From positions 15,332,001 to 15,396,000 of the forward strand of contig JAZBRS010000049.1 of assembly GCA_037176725.1 (NCBI GenBank): a stretch of DNA of 64,000 nt, in the 5' to 3' direction. Positions 24,605 to 37,400 of the stretch are shown here, in pieces. The notes under the pieces were generated by a model that was given only the letters and a program-made list of their open reading frames with translations, was not told where the DNA came from and searched no databases. The translations under genes and the position numbers were made by a program. Within the stretch, counting starts at the first letter, position 1. Each line of letters starts with the position of its first letter. This stretch comes from Posidonia oceanica (lineage: Eukaryota; Streptophyta; Magnoliopsida; Alismatales; Posidoniaceae).

Positions 24605-27484
24605 TGTAACACCTGGAAATTTATTCCCTTGTAATTGTATAATTTAATGAATTCATGTATTTGTGGACAGATGTTATTGGCCTCGTGGGCCCCACTTGTG
24701 GTGGTTCGTGGGCCCCACGGATGTTCTTATTCTTTTTGTATGTTGGTCCCTATCTTTTGTATTCGTGCCATTTCTTAATTCTTCAGAGACTGTCATACAA
24801 TTTACCCAGCATCTTACTGTACTTGAGCCCGTGTGACATTGTGCAAGTGTGTTTCGTCGGTTGGTGAGTGCGCGAGATCCGTGTTTTACGGGAAAAAGAC
24901 AGACACTGTGCATCTTTTCCTCAACTTTAAATTCATGTGGGTTTTTCGCACTTCACCATCCTCCTCTTCTTTCTCTTTTTTCTTTTTCTCCTCTCGCCCT
25001 CCAACCAAAAATTCTTCCTCCTCCTCCACCTCCACCTCCCCTACTCCCCCCTTCCTTCCCCCACCCGTCTGCGCATCCTTCCCCATCACTCCCCCACCCT
25101 CCACCTCCTCCCCATCTCCTCCTCCTCCTCCCTGTCACCCTCTCCATCTCCCTCGCTCCTCATCCTCCTCCTGTCTCCGACTTCCGTGCCCTAGCTCCGG
25201 CAGCGATGGCGACGACGAGGCCTCCTCCACCTCCTCCCTCCCCCTCTCTTCCCCCTTCCCTTTCTCCTCCTCTTCCCCCTCTCCTCCTCCCTTTCCCCTT
25301 CCTTGTTTCCTCTTTTTGGGTTGGGTTCGGCCGTGGCCCTTGTTGGGTTCGACGGCGGCGTGCGGCGAGCTCCGGACTTCCTCCTGGTGGCGGGGCGTGC
25401 TCGTGGGCAGCGCGTGGCACATCGACTTCAGCGGAGGATCGCCGGAGTTGGCCTCGGATTGCCGGAAACAGAGGATTTTTCCACTGTCCGAGGTACACAT
25501 CTCGCCCTCTCCCTCTAAATTGCTTGAAATTGATATGCATGTGTTCCTTGGTATGTATTGAATGTCATGGAAGTGATTTGGTAATTTTTAGTAATTTATA
25601 TGATTTTTAGTCGAATTTATCGGCTTGAGTTGGCTTATAGCTTAAATGTAGATTTCTGGTGTTTTCTTGAGTTGCATGCTTCAGAATGGGTTGATTATGT
25701 TTTGATTATGTCCCTTTCCATGATTATATGTTATGGTAGAGATTTGATAATTTTTAGAGATTTATTGGTGTGTTTTTAGGCGAATTATTTAGTCTATGGA
25801 GTTTAAATGTATATGTTGTGGCTTTCCATGTTTTATATGAGCCATGGATCTTGGAACGGCATGTTTATGGTTTGGTTGCGTTCGCTTTTCAATTCCGGTC
25901 ATTTCGGTATATTATACGCTATTTTTGGTGGCTTGTGCAGGGAGTTTTGGTTTAATTTCAATCGGCATTTTTTTCTATCAGTCCCTGTTTCAGAATACCG
26001 TTTTTGACCGGTATTCCGAATCAGTGTTTGAATTTCAGCCCCATTTTGGGGGTGGTTTGCTTTGGATTTTCAATATGTTTAATTATGCCAATGCTTATAC
26101 ATGTTTAGTGACTTGTTAGAGATTTTTAGATGTGATTTTTGGTAATTTATGAGATTGTTTTCAAGGGATTTTGAATATCCTTCCTTATTGTGTTGTTGTG
26201 CCTGAATTCGGTCGACCGGACCTTTTTGGTCTTCCGAATCAGAGATTTTTGGTCGACCGATTGATATCGGTCTACTGATTTTGGTCTGGGATGTTTCTCA
26301 GGTCTATTTTCGAATAGTTTAATAATGACTCTTTTTGGGCTTATTGTGCTTTAGCCCTTGACTTGATAAAATGTTTTCAAAGAGATTTTTGAGTAAAATC
26401 ATAGGTGTTTTGCAAATGATTTGTCGAGGTTTCTGTGGTCGAAGCTTGGGAGTCGTGTGGTTCGGACCCAAGTGCGCGACGACGTTCTTGGTGTGTCACA
26501 CACTTTGCCTGAGCTGAGGTTCGGGGGTCAGAGTGCCGTCTGGACCTAGCGGTATCGTAGCAGCGGACTCGGGAGGTATGATACTCCTGCGTAGCTGGGC
26601 GTGATACCCTTGCCGCTACGGGCACCAGGACTCGCCTTCTTGTTTGGGTGCTGGCTGAGCCTAGGGGTGAGGAGCCTCTAGTGGTTCAGAGCACCGAGCT
26701 TGTGGACGCCAATATGTTGCGTGTCCTGTGGTTTGTCCCGAGTGGGGACTACTTTCCCAGTTGGAGATTGCTTTTGAGGCGTCTCTGGTGTGAGATGCCG
26801 TGACTGACATGCTCCCCCACAGGGCGGGTGCCCGTGGTAGTGTAGTGAGTTGCAGGGATGAGTCCCTGACTACTGCTTGTGGCCAGGTCGGTTGCTGGGG
26901 CGCCAGGCAACACGACTAGTTGATTTTCTTTTGTGCCTGTGTTGGGCCATGCTCGTTTTGTTTGGGCCGTAGTGGGCCTCGAACTTGCCTGTTTTGTGGC
27001 TTTGTGCTTCTGAGTGGTTTTGGGCTAGTGGACCCTGCTTTGATGTGGTTTTGGACCAGTGGGTCCCGCCTTTAGTAGTTTTGGGCCGGTGGGCCCTGTT
27101 TTGAATTAAAGAGCTTGGTTTTGCATCTGTTCCTCGGTCTAGCTTATTCAGCTTTGGGAAGGGTGCTTTATTGTTATAGAATGCTTATGTAAGCCCAGAT
27201 TTGTGGTTGTAAGCCGGTTTTCTCGTGGTTTTGCGGGGTGTGTGCTGAGTGATAATTTTCTAGTCACTCACGTGTGCTTTATCGTGTTTTTAGTTGCAGG
27301 TGCAGATGGTTAGCTGGTTTGGAATCATAATGCATATAGTCGGAGTCACGTAGCTGTCCACTGCAGGTTCCTGGCACATATATTCTTGTTGTTTAGCCCA
27401 TAGTTTATTGTAATTGTTGTAATTAATTAAGTTTTAATTTGTTGGGCTTTATAGAATGTGTTGGTAGCGACTCGGGTCGTTACA
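24605..27484 (+). repeat. Tekay 5' LTR
   Basis: 2880 bp. It contains a CT-rich stretch (24955-25310) that gives long but spurious frames on both strands, a GC-rich segment (25320-25490) that ends at a donor-like CCGAG|GTACAC (25493), then a T-rich, intron-like segment. CpG motifs lie at 25993-26020 (AATACCG, then CCGGTATTCCGAA) and 26208-26270 (GGTCGACCG variants). Confidence 0.93.
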
Positions 27485-27657
27485 GAATTGGTATCAGAGC
27501 CCAGGTTCACTAGGTTGCACTAGCCTAGGAGTGTTCAGTTTATTGACTCCATAGGATTTGCATATCATGGTTGAGTCTGCACCTGTCGGTTTTCTATCAT
27601 ATATGGTTGTTTGTCTTTCTGAGTCTGGTGCAAGTTGTTGTTTGTCTTTTGTTGCAG
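25493..27657 (+). promoter_or_regulatory. Candidate leader intron from the Tekay LTR to the gag start
   Basis: A donor-like GAG|GTACACAT at 25492/25493 is conserved in the 3' LTR (39472/39473) and in the diverged solo LTR (AAG|GTACACGT on the minus strand at 46686). A strong acceptor, a T-rich tract ending TTTTGTTGCAG at 27657, lies one base before the gag ATG at 27659. Splicing would remove 2165 nt including the PBS, giving a messenger suited to translation only. No transcript evidence is available here. Confidence 0.35.
27489..27501 (+). other. Tekay primer binding site (initiator Met tRNA)
   Basis: TGGTATCAGAGCC begins four bases after the LTR end. It is the complement of the 3' end of plant initiator methionine tRNA, used by most chromoviruses. 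Confidence 0.93.
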
Positions 27658-27658
27658 A

Positions 27659-28832
27659 ATGCCTCCCCGTGGTCGTAAGAAGGACAAAGCACCTGTTGCA
27701 GAGCCTAGCTCTCGAGAGGAGAGCGGATGGCAGGGTGTGCGGACTGAGTTGAGGAGCTGGATGCACAGAATCTCTCATGCTTTTGGCAAGGACGGCTCTA
27801 GTGGATCGTCTGGGGAGATCTGTGGCTACACCTGTTGAGCAAGCTTCACCCGCCGATGTTCAAGGGAAAAAGGTGCTCCTGAGGAATGTGAGGCATGGCT
27901 GCGGCGGATCGAGAAGTTGCTGGATAGCATGGCGTGCCCGGCCGAGCACTGGGTGCGATTGGCCGCGTTTCAGCTAGAAGGAGATGCTGACGATTGGTGG
28001 ATAGCCACAAGGCCGCTGAAGTTTCCGGATTCTATAACAATCGACATCAAGTGGAAGGACTTTGAGGCTGCTTTCCATGAGAAGTATTTCCCGAGCCATG
28101 TGCAGAATCAGCTCGACCGAGAGTTCCGGAATCTCCAACAAGGTAGCATGACTGTGGCGGAATATGAGGCTACATTTGCCCGATTGGAGAGGTTTGCCCA
28201 AGCCTTCAATTCTGAAGAAAGGCAGGCAAATAGATTCCTGGAGGGCCTTTAACCCAGCTTGAGGGTGAAGGTGATGGGTTGCCGATGCACGATGGTAGCC
28301 GATATGGTCCAGATGGCTTCCCGTTTTGAGGAGGAATACCAGCCGTTTGTGGGAGGTCGCTCCAAGGGGAAGACCAAGTCGTCCTTTGCTTCTCGGTTCT
28401 CGTTCTCTAGTTCACCAAGTTCCAATGGCACGAGTAGTCCGGGAAAGAGGAAGAAGGACACATCTAGAAGTGCTTCTGGTGTCCGGCACAGCTTGACAGG
28501 GGGTAGCAAGACCGGTTCTGTCTCTAGTGCACGGCACAGCTTTGCTGGGGTGAGTAGCGCCGTTCCTAACCAAGCTGCTTCGAGTGGACAGAGGAGTGTC
28601 CAGTGTTTCCAGTGTGGCCAAACAGGTCACTTTGCAACGGATTGCACTTGAGCATAGCAGACTACAAACCAGAGGGGAACAGGTTGCTACAACTGTGGGA
28701 GACCGGGACATATCCAGAAGTTTTGTCCCAATCCTCCCAAGAGAATGGGGAGTGCGCCACAGCAGTTGACTCGGGGGCGAGTGTTCACCATTTCTGCTCT
28801 CGACAGTGGGCCCTCTGGTGATGTTATAGAGG
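27659..28832 (+). pseudogene. Tekay gag (capsid and nucleocapsid), with stops
   Basis: ATG 27659 begins MPPRGRKKDK in a basic N-terminus. The capsid part follows with AEHWVRLAAFQLEGDADDWW (a family signature), KYFPSHV and FRNLQQGSMTVAEYEATF. Two CCHC zinc knuckles, CFQCGQTGHFATDC (near 28605-28647) and CYNCGRPGHIQKFC (near 28685-28727), bind RNA during packaging. In-frame stops are at 27836 (TGA), 28250 (TAA), 28649 (TGA) and two codons later (TAG), and a local frame slip lies around 27840-27880. The frame stays open from the second knuckle to the GTAAGT at 28833. Gag normally forms the virus-like particle in the cytoplasm. In Tekay elements gag and pol usually share one ORF. Confidence 0.88.
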
Positions 28833-28948
28833 GTAAGTCCTCGTAGTTTCCTTGGTGGTGTGACCCATTATATGTTGTTATTTCTTTCCCCTGTAATGTG
28901 AACCTTGTTGTTTAATTGGGGATGTTGTTGCTTGTGCTTTGGCCTTAG
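28833..28948 (+). other. Intron-like segment between gag and protease (GT-AG, 116 nt)
   Basis: The segment begins GTAAGTCCTCG and ends TTTGGCCTTAG, is T-rich against GC-richer flanks, and has a branch-like TTTAATT about 35 nt upstream of the end. Joining 28832 to 28949 completes a Gly codon and moves smoothly from the gag frame into the protease frame. Left in, the gag frame meets TAG at 28845. It could also be a small unrelated insertion. Confidence 0.55.
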
Positions 28949-31401
28949 GTTCTTATCTTGTGGTGGGCCGAATGGCCAAGGTTCTCTTTGACTCGGGAAG
29001 TACCTTCTCCTTTGTCTCCGAGTCGTTTGCGGCGGAACTGGATGATGTGCCAGCAAGGCTGGCTTTCCACCTAGATGTGGTAACACCGCTAGGTGAGCAC
29101 AGTTTGGCGTGGAGATACCTGCCGTCTGTCGATCTGGAGCTGAATGGCAGGGAGTTCGATGCCTCTCTTATTCTTATGGGCATGAACAAATATGATGTTA
29201 TTCTGGGCATGGACTGGTTGGGCCAGCATTCTGCTCTGATCAACTGTGCTCGTAGGAGGATTTTCTTTGGAACTACTGAGGCTAGGTCTTTCTTTGTGAA
29301 GGCTTACAAGTCTTTGTCCAAGGGATGTGTGGGGTACCTTGCTAGTGTGGTTACCTCTGTTTCTCCGGAGTTGGACGTTCACAACATCCCAGTGGTGTGT
29401 GAATATCCCGACGTTTTCCCTGAGGATTTGCCTGGCATGCCACCTCGTAGAGAGGTAGAATTCACCATTGAGTTGGCCCCGGGAAGCGGTGCCGTTGCGA
29501 ATAATCCCTATCGTATGGCACTAGTGGAGTTGCGAGAACTCAAGGCCCAGTTGCAAGAGTTGCTGGACAAGGGTTTTATTAGGCCAAGTGTATCTCCGTG
29601 GGGAGCACCTGTCTTGTTCGTTCATAAGAAGGATGGTTCACTCCGCCTGTGCATCGACTACCGGATGCTGAACCAGATTACAATGAAGAACAAGTATCCC
29701 TTGCCCTATATTGAAGATCTGTTTGATCAATTGCAGTTTGCATCTATTTTCTCCAAGATTGATCTGAGATCAGGATATCATCAGCTGAGGATCCATGATT
29801 CAGACATCCAGAAGACTGCCTTCCGGACACGGTATGGCCACTATGAGTTTACGGTTATGCCTTTCGGCTTAACCAATGCCCTTGCCGCATTCATGGAGTT
29901 GATGAACCAGATCTTCAGGCCTTATCTGGACCAGTTTGTGGTGGTCTTTGTAGATGACATCTTGATCTACTCTCCTGATGAGGATTCCCATGCTCTGCAT
30001 CTGCGGGCGGTGCTGGATATTTTGAGGCAACACTAACTGTACGCCAAGTTCTCCAAGTGCGAGTTTTGGTTGAGTGAAGTTATGTTCCTCGGCCACCTTA
30101 TCTCTGGAGAAGGCGTCAGAGTGGACCCCGCTAAGGTTGAGGCAGTTAGCAACTGGGAGAGACCCAGGAATGTGACAGAGATTAGAAGTTTCTTGGGATT
30201 AGCAGGTTACTACTGGAGGTTCATCAGGGATTTCTCTTCCATCGCATCATCCCTGATAGCTCTGACTAGATAGGGAGTTCCATTCATCTGGGACCATGAC
30301 TGTGAGGCAAGTTTCAACAAGTTGAAAGCTCATCTGACTTCTGCCCCTGTTCTGACTTTGCCTTCTAGTAGTGGAGGCTTCACTGTGTACAGTGATGCTA
30401 GTGGTATCGGGTTGGACAGTGTTCTGATGCAGCATGGCAATGTGGTGGCGTATGCCTCTCGTCAGCTGAAGGACCACGAGAAGAACTACCCTACCCATGA
30501 TCTAGAGGTGACTGCCGTGGTGTTCGCGCTCAAGCTGTGGCGACACTATCTGTATGGGGAACAGTTCAAGGTCTACACTGATCACAAGAGTCTGAAGTAT
30601 ATATTTACTCAGAAGGACCTCAACATGCGGCAGAGAAGGTGGATGGAATACCTCAAGGACTATGATTTCAGCTTGTCCTACCACCCTAGGAAGGCCAACG
30701 TGGTCGTCGATGCTCTAAGTCGGCGTATGCACGTCATGGCGAGCCTGTTGGTCAAGGAATGGACCATGTTGGAGGATCTGGCTGACTGTGGACTCAAGAG
30801 ACTGCATCGAGGAGCGAATGGTGCTTACATGGCAAGCTTATCTGTTCGCCTCAAGTTGTTGCAGTTCATCATTGCCTGTCACTAGACGGACCCTTTCATT
30901 CAGGCGACTGTAGAGAGGATGGAAGCTGGGGATGCACCTGTGTTCTCTTTCGGCGTATGCGGGGAGTTGAGATTTGATCAGCGCCTGTATGTGCCCCAGC
31001 ATGAGGAAGCCAGGCGCAGGCTACTAGATGAAGTCCACAGATCCAGGTACACTGTACATCCAGGGACTACGAAGATGTACCGAGATCTAAGGAGGAACTT
31101 TTGGTGGCCTGAAGAGAGAAGTGGCTGACTATGTGGCAAGGTGCATGACTTGTCAGCTAGTCAAGGTAGAGCATCAGAAGCTTGGAGGGACCCTACAGCC
31201 GCTAGACATTCCCGAATGGAGATGGGAACATATTTCTATGGACTTTGTGACTAGATTACCGCGTACAGTGAGGAAGAACGACATCATCTGGGTGATCGTG
31301 AACTGGCTAACCAAGTCAGCTCACTTTCTTGCAATCTGGGTGAATCTCCCTTTACGGCGGTTGGCAGAACTGTACGTATCGGAGATTGTTCGGTTGCACG
31401 G

Positions 31402-34400
31402 TGTAGTAATCCCGATGTTCAGATCGTCCATGCACACTGCCAAAAGCTCGTGTGCACCGATCGGAATCAGGCTCACTATAAGCAGCTATGTCCGAGGAGG
31501 AAGGCTCAACTCGAAAATACTTAAAACAGAGGAGAAAAGATAAGAAAAGAAGAAGATAAGACAATTCAGAGTCGCCATCGTGTCTATTATCGGGAGACAA
31601 GGAAAATCGGAGAAATGCATGGGTTAACACGCAAAACCAAGCAAAGGATGCAATGCAAAGCAATGCAAAGGAAAACAAATGTAAATGAATGCAAATGATA
31701 TGACTCATGCCTAGGATAAGGGCAATATGGTCATTACGGGCTAAAAGACCGGGTAAGGACTCCTGTTACGTGCGGGGAAGGTGTTAAGCACCCCCGACAC
31801 GCCCGAGAATCGATCTTTCTAGGCTTACGCTCGCATACTCAGGGAAATGCAGATTTGAATGCCTAAGTGCCAATGAATGCCTAAATGGATGCTCAAAGGT
31901 GTGCTCTAAGTGATGGGATGCAATGCAAGGAAGTAAACGTGCAGTCTAAGCGCTCAGCAACGCTGTTTGTGTTCTGAACCGGGCGAAACCTAGCTCGTGA
32001 GAACTCCAGGCAGTAAGCATCACTGCCCTATATGTAAATGCAAGCGGAAAAACAAAGCGACGGTAAAACCAAGCAATGCAGGCGGCATGCAAGAGAAAAC
32101 AGCATAAAACACGCAAAACGATACGAGAAATGAAAGTGGCGCACGAAACGGTGCAAGAAAACAAGATCGACACGTAAAACGGCGCAAAAGACAAAGTGGC
32201 ACGCGAAACGGTGCAGAAAACAAAGCCAGCACGCAAGACGGTGCGAAAAACAAGGCAAGCATGCGAAATGGTGGGAGAAACAGAAGCGGCATGCGAAACG
32301 GTGCAAGAAACAAGAGCGGCACGTGAAATGGTGTGAGAAAACAAAGCGGGCACGCAAAGCGGTGCCAAAGGTGAAGCGGGCACGCAAAACGGTGCCAAAA
32401 ACAGAGCGGACACGCAAAACGATGCTAGGAGCAAAGCGGTCATGCAAAACGGTGTCAAACAAGCGAGATAAAACATCGGTAAAGCCATGCAGATGCTGGT
32501 GCAAAGAGAAAGAGCAGGAGAAGCAAAGGGGAGGCAAACAGTGCAAGTGTGAGAACGAACGCTGTTTAAGGACCACGCAATGTAAGTGTGAAGACCTACA
32601 AAGGGGAAAGGAAGCAAGTGGAGGGATTACCACTGTTCTGTGACCATTTCCCACCAAAGTATCCCACGATGTGTCTCGCACGCTGCCAGAAGCTCGCGAT
32701 GTGATCGGATCGTGGAAAAGGGGGAAGAAAGTCGCAATTAGTGATGAATCCAGGGAAAACACAACCCAAAGATGCCAAGAGTACGCGAAAAGGGAAATAG
32801 AGTTGATAGACAAGGAGAGAAGGTCCTAATCTACATACTCGAGAAAGCGAGAAGCAAAAACAATGCATGCAATGCAAATGATGTGCAAATGTATGCTGTG
32901 CAGGGGTTCAGGAGGACTTACCTTGGAGATCTGAAGCCTGATCTGAGAAATACTTGGTCTGCATTGAAGTGCGCTCCACCGGGGTTGTCCAGGTAGCTTG
33001 GTTGAGAAGATCCGGCAGCCAGATCAAAAGATATGCTGGCTTCAAGGCAGAGGGGCTAGAACAGGGGAGAAGAATGGATCTAAGTGTAAAGGAGGTCCTA
33101 AGGGTGTGCAAAACAGGTCCTCCCATGTAAATGGGAGCTAAGTGTGTTTAAGTGTGTGCAAAAATGCCAAATGCAAAGATGCATGGCTGCAATGCATGCA
33201 AACATGCAAGAAAATGACCTAAAAATAACTTTTCAGAAAACTTAGGGACCTATTATGCAAGTTTTGAAAAAGTGGAGGAACCTAAATGCAAGAATTTTGA
33301 AAAGTTAGGGGCTTATATGCAAGGTTTTTGAAAACTTGGGGGTCTGAGTGCAATTTTACAAAATGCAGGGTTTAAAATGCAATCAATAAGGTAAACAAGC
33401 ATTTAAATAAGTTTTGAAATCATGTGGAGGACTAATGTGCAATTTGAAAATATGCAGGGGTTGAAATGCAATTTTATAAGGTAAAACTATGATTTTGAAT
33501 GGTCTGTGAATTAATCAGTGGACCTATGTGCAATTTTTAAATATGCAGGGGCTAAAATGCAATTTTATAAGCAAAAGTATGCATTTAAATGAGTTTTATA
33601 AACATGCAGAGGACCTATGTGTAATTTTAAAACATGCAGGGTCTAAAATGCAATTTTATAAGGAAAAATGTTAAAAAACAAATGCTGTGCATGCAAATGG
33701 AGGACTTATGTGCAAAAATCAGAAAGCATGGAGAAAAAATGCAATGCAGTAAGAAAAGATTGAAAATAAAATGATTTATCAACAGAACAGATGACTGAAA
33801 GGCAAATAAAGAAAAAGACAGGATTAAAATGCAATTTACTAAAGTAAAATCAGAGTATTAAATGAGATTATCAACTAAATGACTAACATGCAAAAATAAA
33901 AAACTACAGGACTAAAAAAAAGAAGAAAATCTGTATTTGAACTACTACAGGACTGATAAGTAAATAAAATAAATAGCAGGACTAGAAAATAAATGTGCAG
34001 AAACTTAAATGAACTGTAAATGGACTAGAATGTAAATAAAATAAATGACTGGGCTGAATGTAAAGAAAAATAAATAAACTGTAACAGCAGAGGACTGGAA
34101 AGCAAATAAAATAACATGCTGGGGCTGAACTAAAATAAAAGCTAAAAGAAAACATGGTAGGAGGACTAACTAGCAATTAATCAGTTTTTTAGGTTTTTCA
34201 TGCAACTTCATATGATTTAAATTCAAACTTAAATGAATCTTAAACGATGGTAGGACTGGAAAGTAATAAAACAAAAACAGAAGGCGAAAATGCAATATTT
34301 GGCAAAAATAGCTTAGTAATGGAAAATAAAAGCACAGTGATTGCACAGGCGAGCGGCCACTGTAGCAACTGCTACCAATGGCCGGGAACAGCGGAGGAGG

Positions 34401-37400
34401 GCAGCTGGAGCGACGAGGAGGCAGTGGCGGCGTTCACCGGAGCTGTGCGGAGGTCGGGCGACGTTCGGCGAGCCATGGTGCTGCCTGGAGATGGCCGGAG
34501 GAGGTGACAGAGGCCTGCTGGACTTCCGGAGGTCGACCGGACGATCGGCACGACGGGAGAACATTCTGAAGGCACCGGCGTGCTCCTGGAGCTCGTGCGG
34601 TCCTCAGACGATGCTTGGAGCTGGGTTCTGCTAACTGGTGCGGCGAGACAGAGCTGGAGCTTGCTGGAGAAGACAAAGACGCGGTGGCGTTGAGCCGGTG
34701 GCAGAGGGAGGAAAACCCTAATCTAATGGCCGGAAAAGCATGCTAGAAAGAAAGCTAGCCTAGGGGGAAGGAGCAGTAACTGTTTTGCTGGCCGAGGAGT
34801 CCTCCCGACGCAGGTTGGTTTTACAGAAGGCGGCGAGCTTGGTCTAGCTGCTACGGGCGTCGTCGACGGCTTCCAGGCGTCTGGATCTACTCGGTGGAGT
34901 CCTCCGGAGCTTCCTGAGCGTTTGGAGTGAAGCTTCGACGACCGGAGGGACGGATGGGTTCTGTGCGTGCTCAGCTGGATGCCAGAGGTGGGGAAGGTGA
35001 GCTGTTGCTCCCCAAGCTGGGTGGAAGCTTCCGGCGACTTGCTGGAGGCCTGGTGAAGGTGAAGGAGGCCTCGAATTGGTTTAAGGAAGGCTGGAGAAGG
35101 AGATTGGTGTTGAGGGGATTTTGGGCAGAAATGTGTTGCAGGTGTTTGTGGTGATGGGTTCCGGCTGTAAGGGTGATGATGGCTGAGGCTCAGATGGGTT
35201 GGAAAGCTAGTGATTCAGGGAATATGGTGGTGGAGTTTGGGCAAGTTTAGTGAGCTGTGGAGATGGGGATTCTTGGAGGAAGAAGTGTTGGGTTCTGCTT
35301 TGGAAAAGGAGGAGTTGGGGGGTGGTTTCAGGGTGATTCGGGCTGTGGAAGGGTGGCCTGAAATGCTGGAAGTTTGGGTGGATTTGGGGATAGAATTGGG
35401 AGTGGTTCAGATGGAGATGGAGGCTCTGGTTTAGGTGGAATGAAAGAGGAAGAAGAGGTCTGTTTTTTGCAGAGGAGAAGAAGGGGAATTGGGTGCTCTC
35501 AGCTCCGGATGCTCTCTCTTTTTTTTTGGACGACGAAAAGGGGTAGCTGAAGGAGGAGATGGGGTCTGGTTTTAACAGGGGCCACGATTGGGTGAGCGTG
35601 GTGGGATTTTGAAATCCCACCGGCGCGGGCTGCTGTTGCAGAGGAAGGACGGCCGGCGAAGGTGACAGTCAATAAATGCCCCGGAAGTCCTGCAGAGAGA
35701 AGAGAGAGGAAGGAGGTGAGCTGGAGCTAATGGGATCGAGAGGAAAGGAGAAGTTGAATTTGAAGAGGAGAGGGAGACTGCTGGCGGGAGAAGAAGCTGA
35801 GGAAGAAGAAGAAGGAGAAGGAGGGAAGAGGAGGAGGAATCGGGCGTGGGTCGGGCTGCGCAAAAAAAAGAAAAAAAGAAAAGAAAGGAGAGGGGAGAAG
35901 GCCAGCAGCTGGGCCGGACCAAGAGAATAAGAAAGGAAGGAAAAAAATAAAAAGAAGAAAGGAAGAAAGGAAGAAAGGGGAAGGAAGGAGAGGAAGAAAA
36001 TTAAAATAAAGTAAAAATAAAAATAGAAAAGTTTTGAAAATGTTTTTAGAGTAGTTGTGTTTAAATTAGGATTTTAGATTAGGTTTTTAATGGTTATTTT
36101 TAATTGGTTAATTAGGATTAGGAAGAGTTTTAATGTTTGATTAGGATTTCAAGTTTTCTTTTAATTGTTTTTTCGATTTTGTTTAAAATGTTTGTTAAAA
36201 TTTTTAATTGTTTTTAGTTAGGTTCTTCTTATTAAGTTTTTCTTGTTAAGTTGGGATTTTTAGTTAGGATTTTTTAATGGGTTACTTTTTGACTAGTTAG
36301 GATGAGTTTTGGTTTTTAGATTTTAGTCTTTTTAGGGTTTTTCTTCTTTAAATCATTTTTGATTTTGCTTGTTAAGTTCTTTTAATATTTTTTTGTTTGT
36401 AGTTTTTCTTGTTAAGTGTTTTTTTAAATTGTTTCAAGCCTTTTGATTATTTCTTTTTCCTTTTTAGTTAAGTTTTCAAATTGTTTCTTTTAGATTTGTT
36501 AAGTTAAGTTTTTTCTTAATTACTTGCTTTAGTATTTTAAATTGTTTTCTTTCTTTTTGGGATTTGTTTTTTGATTGTTTTTAGTAGGGTCTTTACTTTT
36601 GCTTGTTTTGATTGTATTTTGGTTTTTCGCTTGATTTTACAGTATTTTCTTTTTATTAGTTTTGTATTTTTTAGATTGCCTTCATAGCCTTTAGTTTTAG
36701 TTAGATTTAGTTAGGTTTTTGTTTTTAATTGTTTGTTTAAGTTTTTTAATTATTTCTTCTTAGGATTTTGATTTGTTTTTCTTTTGTTTTAGAGTGTTAA
36801 AGGTTCTTAAAGGTTTTTTAAAGATTTAGTAGAAGAAAGGAAAAGAGAGGGAAAAGGAAGAAGAAAAGGGAGAAATGAAGGAGTAAAAAGGAAAGAGAGG
36901 AGTTGAAGGAAAATAAATATTAGAAAATCAAGAAATAAGCTAAAAATAAAAAAAATATAAATAAAATACAGAAGAGATAGATGCACAGGGTAGGCCCACA
37001 GCTAGGCAAGAAGAAGAGAGAGAAGGGAGTGAAAAGAAGGAGAATAATCAGGAGAGAGAGAGGAGAGAGAAAAGAATAATCTAGGAGAGAGAAAAGGATA
37101 ATTTGGAGAAATGAAGGGGTTAGAGGTTTAGAAAAGAGGTGAAATTTGGGAAGTGTGTGGCCTAGGGTCTCTAGTGCTGGACCTAGGGTTTGGGTTTGGA
37201 TTTTGGAAGGTTTCGGAAGGGTTTTGAGGTGTAGAAAAAAAGGGTAGTTTTACCTAGGTTTTCTAGGGTTTTTGGGAGTGGTTTTGGTTTGAAAATTTTA
37301 AGGATTTTTGGTAGGTTTGCTAAGTTGGGGACGGTGAGTTTTCCTATGGTTTTTGGGTAGTTTTTGGGCTTACGAAAGAGGTGTGATTCTAGGTTAAGTT

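Noticed and set aside
24833..25610. Long overlapping frames on both strands in the Tekay LTR (and the matching frames at 38700-39731)
   Set aside because: They are products of a CT-rich low-complexity tract inside an LTR, open in several frames at once, with no domain and no conservation of frame between the two LTR copies.
28649..31128. Endogenous pararetrovirus (caulimovirid) sequence
   Set aside because: The reverse transcriptase is followed by RNase H and an integrase with a chromodomain and is flanked by LTRs, which identifies a Ty3/gypsy retrotransposon. No movement protein or viral coat motifs were seen anywhere in the window.
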